Positions 8,449-15,907 of a DNA stretch of 64,000 nt are shown here, in pieces. The translations under genes and the position numbers were made by a program. Below the pieces are notes generated by a model, which saw nothing but the letters and a program-made list of their open reading frames with translations, was not told where the DNA came from and made no database searches. Within the stretch, counting starts at the first letter, position 1. Each line of letters starts with the position of its first letter. Source of the stretch: Catenibacterium sp900764725. GTDB lineage: Bacteria > Bacillota_I > Bacilli_A > Erysipelotrichales > Coprobacillaceae. The stretch lies in the NCBI RefSeq assembly GCF_934754625.1, contig NZ_CAKVIU010000001.1, one strand, 5' to 3'.

Positions 8449-9200
8449 TGTCATTGGATAAATTAGTAGAAAGCCATTATGACCAGCTTAATGAAATTGA
8501 TCTCTATATCTGGCAATATATACTCCATCATAAAAGAGAATGTCAGAAGATTTCTATTCATGAATTAGCACAGGCATGTAATGTGTCTCATACAAGTATA
8601 TTGCGTTTTACTAAGAAGATAGGACTAGATGGATTTAGTGAATTAAAGGTTTATATTAAATGGGATTTATCACAGAAGTCAGAATTTACACCACAGATTA
8701 TAGATGATGCTTGCAAGGGACTTAATAAGACTATTGAAGATATGAAAAACACTGATTTTACATCTATTTTTGATAAGATTAATCAAGCAGAACATGTTTT
8801 TGTATATGGCACAGGTGCTGTACAGAATCATATGGCAAAAGAGCTTAAAAGACACTTTATTTTTGCGAATAAAGTCTTTCAGGTTGTAGGTGATGGGATA
8901 GAAATAGATACTATCTTGAATACTGTGACTGAACATGATTTCTTTATTATTATTTCTTTATCAGGGGATAATGAAGAATCTGTCACTTTAGCCCGTGCAT
9001 TAAAAGGATTAAAGGTTCCTAGAATTGGTATTGCGAAATCAAATCATTGTTTATTATCTCAATATTGTGATGATATGATTGCTTTTAAGTATGAGGATTT
9101 TAAACTAGATACAGCTGATTTACGATATGGTAGTACAGCACATTTCTTTATTATCGCAGATCTACTTTTCTTGAAATATCTAGAATATATACAAAATTAA
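8448..9200 (+). CDS. RpiR-family transcriptional regulator (second of a tandem pair)
   Basis: The 250-aa protein has the same layout as its upstream neighbour: a helix-turn-helix (SIHELAQACNVSHTSILRFTKK) then a SIS domain (VYGTGAVQNHMA, IIISLSGDNEESV). The two open with clearly related sequence (LYIWNYIIHHKKECE against LYIWQYILHHKRECQ), which shows a tandem duplication. The start codon overlaps the previous stop as TAATG, giving translational coupling. The SIS domains have diverged more than the DNA-binding domains, so the pair may read related operators in response to different sugar phosphates, or form a heterodimer. Confidence 0.88.
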   Translation: MSLDKLVESHYDQLNEIDLYIWQYILHHKRECQKISIHELAQACNVSHTSILRFTKKIGLDGFSELKVYIKWDLSQKSEFTPQIIDDACKGLNKTIEDMKNTDFTSIFDKINQAEHVFVYGTGAVQNHMAKELKRHFIFANKVFQVVGDGIEIDTILNTVTEHDFFIIISLSGDNEESVTLARALKGLKVPRIGIAKSNHCLLSQYCDDMIAFKYEDFKLDTADLRYGSTAHFFIIADLLFLKYLEYIQN

Positions 9201-9237
9201 AATCATAACACTTTCTTTAGGAGGTGTTATGATTTTT
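9201..9237 (+). terminator. Terminator after the RpiR pair
   Basis: AATCATAACAC pairs perfectly with GTGTTATGATT across a 12-nt loop, followed by TTT. Confidence 0.8.
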
Positions 9238-9329
9238 CATATCTAGGAAATGCCTTTCACAAATGGGAAGAACGACATATCAATTCTTATTTTAGATTAG
9301 AATATAGATTGCATAGGAGGGAAAAGAAT

Positions 9330-10811
9330 ATGAGTTTTCCAAAGAATTTTTTATGGGGTGGCGCTGTAGCTGCCAATCAATGTGAAGGAGCCTGGTTAGA
9401 TGATGGTAAAGAACCTAATGTCACTGATGTAATGGTGGGTATTGGTTCTAAGGATCCTGGTATTAAATGGAATGAAGAAACAAAGAAATATGAAATGTGC
9501 TTAGATCCTAATAAAGCATATCTAAGCCATGAAGCCATTGACTTCTATCATAGATATAAAGAAGACCTAAAGTTAATGTCTGGTATGGGCTTTAACTGCT
9601 TTAGAACATCTATTGCCTGGGGTAGAATCTTCCCTAATGGGGATGAAGAAACACCTAATGAAAAAGGTTTAGCTTTCTATGATGATATGATTGAAACAAT
9701 GTTGGAACTTGGTATGGAACCAGTAATCACATTAAGTCATTATGAAACACCTTTGCATCTTATTACTGAATATGGAGGATGGAGTAATCGTAAACTCATT
9801 GACTTCTGGAAACGTTATGTGACTACAGTATTTAAGAGATATAAGGGTAAAGTAAAATACTGGCTTACTTTTAATGAAGTCAATAATATGATGATCAACC
9901 CACTAGTAGCTGGTGGAGTATTGACTATTGATAATCCAAAAGATCCTAGTGATCCTATTGGTTCTACAACTGAAAAAGATAAGTGGCTTGCTTACTATAA
10001 TATTTGTGTAGCTAATGCTTGGACAGTTAAACTATGCCGTGAGATTGATAAGGATGCACAAGTAGGATGTATGTTAACATGTTCATCTGTGGCTACATAT
10101 CCATATGACTGTAATCCTGATAACGTCTTTGGGGCATATAATACAGTAAGATTAAATAACTTCTATTTTGGCGATGCTTTCTGTTTAGGAGAAATTCCTG
10201 GTTATGTAAAACGTGTATGGAGAGAACATGACTGTGCACCTGAAGTAAGAGAAGACGAATTACAGTTAATGAAAGAAAATACTGTTGCTTTCTTCTCATT
10301 TAGTTATTATCGTTCTACTACATATGATCAGACTGTAGGTATGGATGGTAATACAGGTGGATTAAAAGGACGTGCTAATCCATTTGTAAAAGAATGTTCA
10401 CCAGAACCTTGGTGCTGGCCAGTTGATCCAAAAGGTATCCGTTATGTTATGAATATCTTATATGATCGTTATCATTTACCACTCTTTATTGTAGAAAATG
10501 GTATTGGATTAGATGAAAACTTAGATGAAACAGGACATATTCATGATGAATATAGAATGTATTACATCAAGGAACATTTAAAATATGTTCATGAAGCGAT
10601 TCTAGATGGTGTTGAATGTATGGGTTACTTATATTGGGGACCTATTGATGTTGTTTCTGCAGGTACTGGAGAAATGAGAAAACGTTATGGTTTTGTCTAT
10701 GTAGATCGTTTTAATGATGGACATGGAACACTTGAAAGAAAACTAAAAGATTCTTATGAAGAATATAAAGAAATCATTGAAACAAATGGAGACTCTATTC
10801 TTCATCCTTAA
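9330..10811 (+). CDS. GH1 6-phospho-beta-glucosidase
   Basis: Start taken at the ATG at 9330, after AGGAGGGAAAAGAAT; a TTG 21 nt upstream lies before the ribosome-binding site. The 493-aa protein begins FPKNFLWGGAVAANQCEGAW, the GH1 opening. It has the acid/base Glu183 in LTFNEVNN and the nucleophile Glu389 in FIVENGIG. NEV replaces the commoner NEP/NEI. The family hydrolyses PTS-imported cellobiose-, arbutin- or salicin-6-phosphate. No dedicated PTS gene is adjacent, so the substrate must come from a permease encoded elsewhere. Its last 17 bases overlap the end of the convergent RpiR gene. Confidence 0.92.
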   Translation: MSFPKNFLWGGAVAANQCEGAWLDDGKEPNVTDVMVGIGSKDPGIKWNEETKKYEMCLDPNKAYLSHEAIDFYHRYKEDLKLMSGMGFNCFRTSIAWGRIFPNGDEETPNEKGLAFYDDMIETMLELGMEPVITLSHYETPLHLITEYGGWSNRKLIDFWKRYVTTVFKRYKGKVKYWLTFNEVNNMMINPLVAGGVLTIDNPKDPSDPIGSTTEKDKWLAYYNICVANAWTVKLCREIDKDAQVGCMLTCSSVATYPYDCNPDNVFGAYNTVRLNNFYFGDAFCLGEIPGYVKRVWREHDCAPEVREDELQLMKENTVAFFSFSYYRSTTYDQTVGMDGNTGGLKGRANPFVKECSPEPWCWPVDPKGIRYVMNILYDRYHLPLFIVENGIGLDENLDETGHIHDEYRMYYIKEHLKYVHEAILDGVECMGYLYWGPIDVVSAGTGEMRKRYGFVYVDRFNDGHGTLERKLKDSYEEYKEIIETNGDSILHP

Positions 10812-11670
10812 GAATTGTATTACTGATCTGGCGTGATTCTGTTAATTGCGCCAGTTTTATTTTATGTGCATAATTCTCATCATAATGAACTTGGAAATAA
10901 CATGAATACAATATATCCATTAATAGATGAATACTCTCTAGAGATGTATAAGCACCAATCTTCTTATAAGACTTTTCTCTTGTAGATACATAGAGTGATG
11001 CATTCGCAAGATGGGATAAATCATTCTCACCAATAGAAGTGATGGCAATCATAGGAACATGATTATCATGGAGTACTTTGGCTGCATCTAATAAAGGTTC
11101 AGTTTGTCCTGAATAAGAGATAAAGATACAACAGTCATCATTAGGAATCATGAGTGTTTCTGCTAACAAGTGTCCATCTGTATAAGTTCTTGCATCTACA
11201 CCTATTCTTCTAAACTTAAATACAAGTTCTTCTGCTGCATAACAAAGATTGGTAATAGCCATTACATGAATACGTTTGGACTGTAAAAGAATATGCACTG
11301 CCTTTTGTAATGTATCAGGATTAATAAGTGAGAGTGTATCTTCTACACTTTCTTGATGTAATTGTCCTATCTTATGCGCAATACTAATAAATGAATCATC
11401 TTCATCAAAAGGTGTATTGGCATCAATATTATTAAAATGACTATTTAAGTATCTTATTTCTTTTAGATAAGCTTTCTTGAAATCATTCCATCCAGAATAA
11501 CCTAACTTCTTTGCGATACGTACAAGAGTAGAAGGAGTCGTATTTGTTTTATCTGCAATATAAGTAGTAGAGTAGTTTTCTATTTTTTCTTTTTCTTCTT
11601 CTATATATTTAATAACATCTCTTTCATTGTATGAGAAATGTATTTCATAGATCTTTTCTGTAAGTAACAT
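10795..11670 (-). CDS. RpiR-family transcriptional regulator
   Basis: The 291-aa protein carries an RpiR helix-turn-helix (about residues 20-75; YIADKTNTTPSTLVRIAKKLG) and a SIS domain (about 125-265; HVMAITNLCYAAEEL, CIFISYSGQTEPLL). It is longer than the tandem pair and only distantly related to it. It is transcribed toward the GH1 gene and overlaps its 3' end. Its 5' end faces the M29-type peptidase gene across about 90 nt. It could therefore control the beta-glucosidase, the peptidase-5-oxoproline block, or itself. GAGGTGATTGT precedes the start. Confidence 0.88.
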   Translation of the reverse strand: MLLTEKIYEIHFSYNERDVIKYIEEEKEKIENYSTTYIADKTNTTPSTLVRIAKKLGYSGWNDFKKAYLKEIRYLNSHFNNIDANTPFDEDDSFISIAHKIGQLHQESVEDTLSLINPDTLQKAVHILLQSKRIHVMAITNLCYAAEELVFKFRRIGVDARTYTDGHLLAETLMIPNDDCCIFISYSGQTEPLLDAAKVLHDNHVPMIAITSIGENDLSHLANASLYVSTREKSYKKIGAYTSLESIHLLMDILYSCYFQVHYDENYAHKIKLAQLTESRQISNTILKDEE

Positions 11671-11762
11671 ACAATCACCTCATCTCTATTGTAATCTTTC
11701 TATCATATGTATCGCAAGAAATCTTAATATTCTATATAATGAATAACGGAGGTTGATTTTAC

Positions 11763-12755
11763 ATGAATATAAATGAAGGAGCAAGAATAGTTGTAGAAGA
11801 CTGGCTCCATCTTACAAAAGATAATTTAGTATATTTTGTGACAGATGAAACAAAATTAAAAGAAGCAGATGCTTTCTTAAAAGCATGTGATCATGTGGGT
11901 GCTAATTGTAAAGTTGTACAATTAAAATCACATGAAATACAAAATGGTAAAAGCATAGATGCTTTAAAGTGGGAAATGGCGAAAGCAGATGCAATAGTAG
12001 GGGCAACCAACTATTCATTTATTACCACAGATGCCGTCAACTTTGCATTATCTCGTGGTGCACAGTTCTTATCTATGCCTATGTCTACTAATAATGGTGA
12101 ATCATTATTTGAACAGGAATTCTTAAAAATGGATCCTGATGAAGCGACAATGTTAGGTATGCCAATGTTCTGGGAATTACGTGATGCAAAAACAATACAT
12201 GTTACTACTAAACGTGGTACAGACTTAACATTCGATATCACAGATCGTTTTCCAGGTATCTTCCATGGATCATTATGGGAAGTAGGGAAATGTTCTTCTT
12301 CAAGTTTTGAAATCTATATACCACCAGTAGAATATCATACAAATGGAACATTAATATTAGATGGTTCAATGGGATATATAGGTATAGTAGATAATCCAGT
12401 AGAAATCAAAATAGAGAATGGTTATATTACTTATATAGAAGATACTGAAGATGGACGTAAACTGAAAGAATACTTAGAATCATTTGAAGATCTAGAAATG
12501 TACTGCGCGGCAGAATTTGGGATTGGTTTAAATACAATATCTAAGTGTCGTGGAGCTAGCTATATTGAAGATGAATCTGCTTTTGGGACATTCCATATTG
12601 GTTTTGGTAGAAATCTTGCCTTAGGAGGCAGTCATAATGCGCGTGGACATTTTGATTTAGTGACACACAATCCAACAATTATAGTAGATGATAAGGTCAT
12701 CATGAAGGATGGTCATGCTAAGGCGATTCAACCGATTGAATGGGGAGTATTATAG
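11763..12755 (+). CDS. M29-type aminopeptidase-like protein
   Basis: The 330-aa protein starts with a GARIVVEDWLHLT segment. It carries VTTKRGTDLTFDI, a glycine-rich GSMGY region and the C-terminal cluster CAAEFGIGLN, ..FGTFHIGFGRN and GGSHNARGHFDLV, whose Glu and His residues look like the metal site of leucyl aminopeptidase-like M29 relatives. The same fold includes NicX-type dioxygenases, so the peptidase reaction is inferred. Context supports peptide metabolism: the next genes are DUF969, DUF979 and pyroglutamyl peptidase, though a terminator separates them. GGAGG precedes the start. Confidence 0.72.
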   Translation: MNINEGARIVVEDWLHLTKDNLVYFVTDETKLKEADAFLKACDHVGANCKVVQLKSHEIQNGKSIDALKWEMAKADAIVGATNYSFITTDAVNFALSRGAQFLSMPMSTNNGESLFEQEFLKMDPDEATMLGMPMFWELRDAKTIHVTTKRGTDLTFDITDRFPGIFHGSLWEVGKCSSSSFEIYIPPVEYHTNGTLILDGSMGYIGIVDNPVEIKIENGYITYIEDTEDGRKLKEYLESFEDLEMYCAAEFGIGLNTISKCRGASYIEDESAFGTFHIGFGRNLALGGSHNARGHFDLVTHNPTIIVDDKVIMKDGHAKAIQPIEWGVL

Positions 12756-12770
12756 TACTCCTCTTTTGTT
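12743..12770 (+). terminator. Terminator overlapping the peptidase stop codon
   Basis: GGAGTA/TACTCC stem with the stop codon in its loop region, followed by TCTTTTGTTT. Confidence 0.65.
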
Positions 12771-12835
12771 TGTTAAAATATCAAAAATGTAAGGGTATTC
12801 AATTTGTATTTTGATGAAATTTTATGTTTATCAAT

Positions 12836-12864
12836 TTGCATATAGCGACATTTATTGGTATAAT
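12836..12864 (+). promoter_or_regulatory. Sigma-A promoter of the DUF969-DUF979-pcp operon
   Basis: TTGCAT, exactly 17 nt, TATAAT. The ribosome-binding site of the first gene lies about 25 nt downstream. Confidence 0.82.
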
Positions 12865-12899
12865 TATTTCATCATTTTACGAAGGAAGAGGAAAAACAT

Positions 12900-13601
12900 A
12901 TGAATGATGCTATTAAACTTATCGGTATCGTAATTGTCGTTATTGGGTTCGTAATGAAATTCGATACTCTTGCAACAGTTGTTGTTGCTGGTTTAGTAAC
13001 AGGTTTAATCAGTGGTATGTCTGTCATGGACATTTTAAATACACTAGGTACAGCCTTTTTAACTAACCGTACAGCAACTTTATTTATTTTAACTTTACCA
13101 GTTGTAGGTCTATGTGAACGTATGGGCTTACGTGATAAAGCGGTTGACTTGATTAAGAGTATTAAGAACGCTACTACAGGTCGCTTATTAGTGATCTGGG
13201 AAGGTGTGCGTACTCTTGCATCTGCTTTCTCATTAAGAATTGGTGGTCATCCACAGTTCATCCGTCCATTAATCAATCCAATGGCTCAGGCTGCTGCGAT
13301 TGCGAAATATGGTGATATTGATGAAGAAACAGAAGATCAGATCAAAGGTATGGCTGCAGCTTCTGAAAACTATGGTAACTTCTTTGCTCAGAACTGTTTC
13401 ATGGGTGCTTCAGGAACATTACTTATCGTTTCAACTTTAAACGAATTATTTAAGTCACATGGTGTTGACCAGGTTGTTACTGCCAACCAGATTGCATTAT
13501 GGTCTATCCCAATTGCAATTATTTCTGTATTTGTTGGTGGCGCTTATGCTTTATGGTTCGATAAGAAACTTAATAAGAAATATGGAAAGGGAGGCAAATA
13601 A
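12900..13601 (+). CDS. DUF969 membrane protein, putative 5-oxoproline or pyroglutamyl-compound permease subunit
   Basis: The 233-aa polytopic protein has about six hydrophobic segments and the conserved polar loop SLRIGGHPQFIRPLINPMAQAA. This is the DUF969 family, almost always paired with DUF979 and often next to pcp or pxpABC 5-oxoprolinase genes. Comparative genomics suggests the pair transports 5-oxoproline or related compounds; no biochemical proof is known to me. First gene of a three-gene operon, with 2 nt separating it from the DUF979 gene. Confidence 0.82.
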   Translation: MNDAIKLIGIVIVVIGFVMKFDTLATVVVAGLVTGLISGMSVMDILNTLGTAFLTNRTATLFILTLPVVGLCERMGLRDKAVDLIKSIKNATTGRLLVIWEGVRTLASAFSLRIGGHPQFIRPLINPMAQAAAIAKYGDIDEETEDQIKGMAAASENYGNFFAQNCFMGASGTLLIVSTLNELFKSHGVDQVVTANQIALWSIPIAIISVFVGGAYALWFDKKLNKKYGKGGK

Positions 13602-13603
13602 CA

Positions 13604-14542
13604 ATGTTACAAATTGAATGGAATACAGCTACTATTATCGCAGAAGTATTCTACTGCGTAATTGGTGCAATCTTTGCTGCAACAGGGTTTAATGCCTTAA
13701 CTAATAAAGACTGTGAAAAGCCAGTAACTACTGCAATTTTCTGGTTCTTAATTGCTGCTTCATTTATGGTTGGACCATATATCCCAACTTGGATTACTGG
13801 TTTAATCGTAGTTCTTCTTGCTGTTTTATCTGGTTTAGGTTTAGTAAAACCAGCTGCAAGACATATCCCAACTGCTAAGGAAACTCGTGATAATGCAGAC
13901 AAATATGGATATAAATCATTTATCCCACCAGTATGCTTAGCTCTTGTTGCCGTATTAGTTGCAACTTTCTTACCAAATCTTGGTGCAAACAATGCGATTG
14001 GTATTAGTGCTGCTTGTGCATTAATCGTTGCATATATCATCTTCAAACCAAAACTATCTACACCTTTTAAAGATGGTGTGAGATTAAATGATAATGTTGG
14101 TTCTACAGGTATCTTACCTCAGGTATTATCTGCTTTAGGTTCATTATTTACTGCAGCTGGTGTAGGTGCTGTAATCGCTGCTGGCGTAGGTGCACTTATC
14201 CCTGAAGGAAATCACTTAATTGCAGTAATCTTCTATTGTGTAGGTATGGCATTATTTACAATGATCATGGGTAATGGTTTTGCTGCCTTCGCTGTTATTA
14301 CAGTAGGTATCGGTTATCCATTCTTAATTGCACAGGGTGCAAATCCACTTGTTGTTGGTGCTTTAGGTTTAACTGCAGGTTACTGTGGTACATTAATGAC
14401 TCCTATGGCTGCAAACTTCAACATCATGCCTGCTGCATTACTGGAAACTAAGAATAAATACAGAATTATTATGACTCAGGTTCCAGTTGCATTAATTATG
14501 TTAGTAATTCATATTATCTTAATGTATGTTTTAGCATTCTAA
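13604..14542 (+). CDS. DUF979 membrane protein, partner of DUF969
   Basis: The 312-aa protein has about eight to nine hydrophobic helices and the family motif GNGFAAFAVITVGIGYPFLI near residue 225, followed by GYCGTLMTPMAANFNI. DUF979 pairs with DUF969 and the two presumably form one carrier. A ribosome-binding site (GGGAGG) lies at the end of the upstream gene. Placement ahead of pyroglutamyl peptidase fits import or export of pyroglutamate or pyroglutamyl peptides. Confidence 0.82.
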   Translation: MLQIEWNTATIIAEVFYCVIGAIFAATGFNALTNKDCEKPVTTAIFWFLIAASFMVGPYIPTWITGLIVVLLAVLSGLGLVKPAARHIPTAKETRDNADKYGYKSFIPPVCLALVAVLVATFLPNLGANNAIGISAACALIVAYIIFKPKLSTPFKDGVRLNDNVGSTGILPQVLSALGSLFTAAGVGAVIAAGVGALIPEGNHLIAVIFYCVGMALFTMIMGNGFAAFAVITVGIGYPFLIAQGANPLVVGALGLTAGYCGTLMTPMAANFNIMPAALLETKNKYRIIMTQVPVALIMLVIHIILMYVLAF

Positions 14543-14554
14543 GGAGGCTTTTAA

Positions 14555-15199
14555 ATGAAATTATTATTAACTGGTTTCGACCCATTTGGTGGCGAACCAA
14601 TCAATCCTGCCTGGGAAGCTGTAAAAAGAGTTTCTGACAAGGTAGGAGATGTAGAAGTTGTAAAACTTATGGTTCCTACAGTATTCTACAAATCTATCGA
14701 TACAGTAGCTGCTGCAATCGAAAAAGAAAAACCAGATGCTGTATTATGTATTGGACAGGCTGGGGGACGTTTTGATTTAAACCCAGAACGTGTGGCAATC
14801 AATGTCAATGATGCACGTATTCCTGATAATGAAGGAAATCAGCCTTTAGATGGTCCAGTATTCGAAGATGGTGAAACTGCTTATTTCGCAACATTACCTA
14901 TTAAGGCAATGGCTGAAGAAATCCGTAAAGCAGGTGTTCCTGCAAGTGTTTCTAATACTGCTGGTACTTATGTATGTAACCATTTAATGTATGGTGTGCT
15001 TTATACACTTGCGAATAAATATCCAGGTGTTCGTGGTGGATTCATGCATGTTCCATTCATTACTAGCCAGGTTATTAACCGTAAGCCAATTGCACCATCA
15101 TTAAGTCTTGAACAGATTGTGACTGGTATTGAAGCAGCTGTTAAGGCTATTGGTGAAAACCAGGAAGATATTAAGACTGTTGAAGGTCAGACTCACTAA
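14555..15199 (+). CDS. pcp: Pyroglutamyl-peptidase I
   Basis: The 214-aa protein opens LLLTGFDPFGGEPINPAWEA and shows the C15 triad: Glu79 in NPERVAIN, Cys141 in NTAGTYVCNHLMYG and His165 in FMHVPF. The cytosolic cysteine peptidase removes N-terminal pyroglutamate from peptides. It is the last gene of the DUF969-DUF979-pcp operon, so the operon could import pyroglutamyl peptides and release 5-oxoproline. GGAGG precedes the start and a terminator begins at the stop codon. Confidence 0.95.
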   Translation: MKLLLTGFDPFGGEPINPAWEAVKRVSDKVGDVEVVKLMVPTVFYKSIDTVAAAIEKEKPDAVLCIGQAGGRFDLNPERVAINVNDARIPDNEGNQPLDGPVFEDGETAYFATLPIKAMAEEIRKAGVPASVSNTAGTYVCNHLMYGVLYTLANKYPGVRGGFMHVPFITSQVINRKPIAPSLSLEQIVTGIEAAVKAIGENQEDIKTVEGQTH

Positions 15200-15227
15200 A
15201 CTCTGTATTTAATACAGAGTTTTTTTC
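15200..15227 (+). terminator. Terminator after pcp
   Basis: ACTCTGTA/TACAGAGT stem with TTTAA loop, followed by seven T residues. Confidence 0.9.
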
Positions 15228-15262
15228 TTGCCCTTGAACCTTACTTTAGGGTTAAAATGAAT
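15220..15262 (+). repeat. 43-bp direct repeat, copy 1 (T-run plus MerR-type promoter)
   Basis: The segment matches 15848-15890 with a single difference (G at 15236, A in copy 2). It includes the T-run of the preceding terminator, a -35, a 19-nt spacer with dyad and a -10. Copy 1 no longer abuts a MerR-type target; copy 2 sits directly before an aldo/keto reductase. The XRE gene and the ABC-permease remnant lie between the copies. Confidence 0.9.
15228..15258 (+). promoter_or_regulatory. MerR-type promoter with 19-nt spacer (copy 1)
   Basis: TTGCCC and TAAAAT are separated by 19 nt containing the dyad AACCTTACTTTAGGGTT. An over-long spacer with a centred dyad is the hallmark of MerR-family activated promoters. 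No merR gene is present in the window. Confidence 0.65.
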
Positions 15263-15365
15263 CTACTGATACGATAAAATTACGCTATGTTAATATGTGT
15301 TGCTTGTGCAACGCAACTATTTACGGTATATATAAAGCAAACAAATGAAAGGAGGTAGCCATAAT

Positions 15366-15731
15366 ATGTTAAGCAAGAATTTGAAAATATTTAGAAAACG
15401 AAAAGACTTAACGCAAGAAAACGTTGCAGAAGCTTTGAACATTGTGCGACAAACTGTTTCGAAGTGGGAAAAAGGAATATCAGTTCCGGATGCCGACATG
15501 TTAATAAGATTAGCAGAAATATTAGATGTGTCTGTGAGCGAACTAATAGGATCAGATGTTGCCGATGAGAAAAATGAAGATATGATAGCAGTTGAACTGG
15601 CGAGAGTGGTAGATCAGTTGGCAAGTAGAAATCATCGTTCAAAAAAAATTATAAAATGCGTTTTGATTTTTCTTATCATATTGTTGCTGTTTTTTGTTTT
15701 CTTAGGCGTAATTAATTTTTGTGCTATGTAG
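15366..15731 (+). CDS. XRE-family DNA-binding protein with C-terminal membrane anchor
   Basis: Start taken at the ATG at 15366, behind AAAGGAGGTAGCC; an upstream ATG precedes this ribosome-binding site. The 121-aa product has a Cro/C1 helix-turn-helix at about residues 5-65 (LTQENVAEALNIVRQTVSKWEKG), a short linker and one hydrophobic helix (about 95-118). Anchored XRE repressors of this size often sit beside ABC-type immunity or bacteriocin genes. The reading frame continues in phase past the TAG into an ABC-permease C-terminus, so the regulator probably once preceded such a transporter. Upstream, GTTGC and GCAAC form a small dyad near 15300 that might be its operator. Confidence 0.82.
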   Translation: MLSKNLKIFRKRKDLTQENVAEALNIVRQTVSKWEKGISVPDADMLIRLAEILDVSVSELIGSDVADEKNEDMIAVELARVVDQLASRNHRSKKIIKCVLIFLIILLLFFVFLGVINFCAM

Positions 15732-15827
15732 TATTTTAAATTATTATTCTTTATGGCAGCATTCATCATAGAATTCTTTATTCCTACACTTATTCAAATG
15801 ATTATGAAAGATCAAAAGGTGCTGTAA
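15732..15827 (+). pseudogene. Remnant of the C-terminus of a bacteriocin-type ABC permease
   Basis: Directly after the XRE stop codon and in the same frame the DNA encodes LLFFMAAFIIEFFIPTLIQM and a few more residues, then TAA. This aligns closely with the last residues (ALFYASAFVIEFFIPVIIQK) of the ABC transporter encoded at 51752-53857. No start or upstream part of such a gene exists here, so this is a deletion remnant of a paralogue. Its presence links this locus to the accessory region at 51.7-61.5 kb. Confidence 0.8.
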
Positions 15828-15854
15828 TGAATAGAGCGTTACAGCTCTTTTTTT
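15821..15854 (+). terminator. Terminator after the permease remnant
   Basis: GCTGTAA pairs with TTACAGC across 11 nt, followed by TCTTTTTTT. The T-run forms the start of repeat copy 2. Confidence 0.7.
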
Positions 15855-15890
15855 CTTGCCCTTAAACCTTACTTTAGGGTTAAAATGAAT
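15848..15890 (+). repeat. 43-bp direct repeat, copy 2
   Basis: Near-identical to 15220-15262. Here the repeat lies immediately upstream of the ribosome-binding site of the aldo/keto reductase, probably its original position. The two copies bracket about 585 bp of XRE gene plus transporter remnant. Confidence 0.9.
15856..15886 (+). promoter_or_regulatory. MerR-type promoter of the aldo/keto reductase (copy 2)
   Basis: TTGCCC, 19-nt spacer containing AACCTTACTTTAGGGTT, TAAAAT. It ends about 8 nt before AGGAGG of the gene at 15908. MerR proteins of the AdhR type activate aldehyde-detoxifying reductases from such sites, so electrophile induction is plausible. Confidence 0.7.
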
Positions 15891-15907
15891 GTAAGGAGGA
15901 TATGTAT

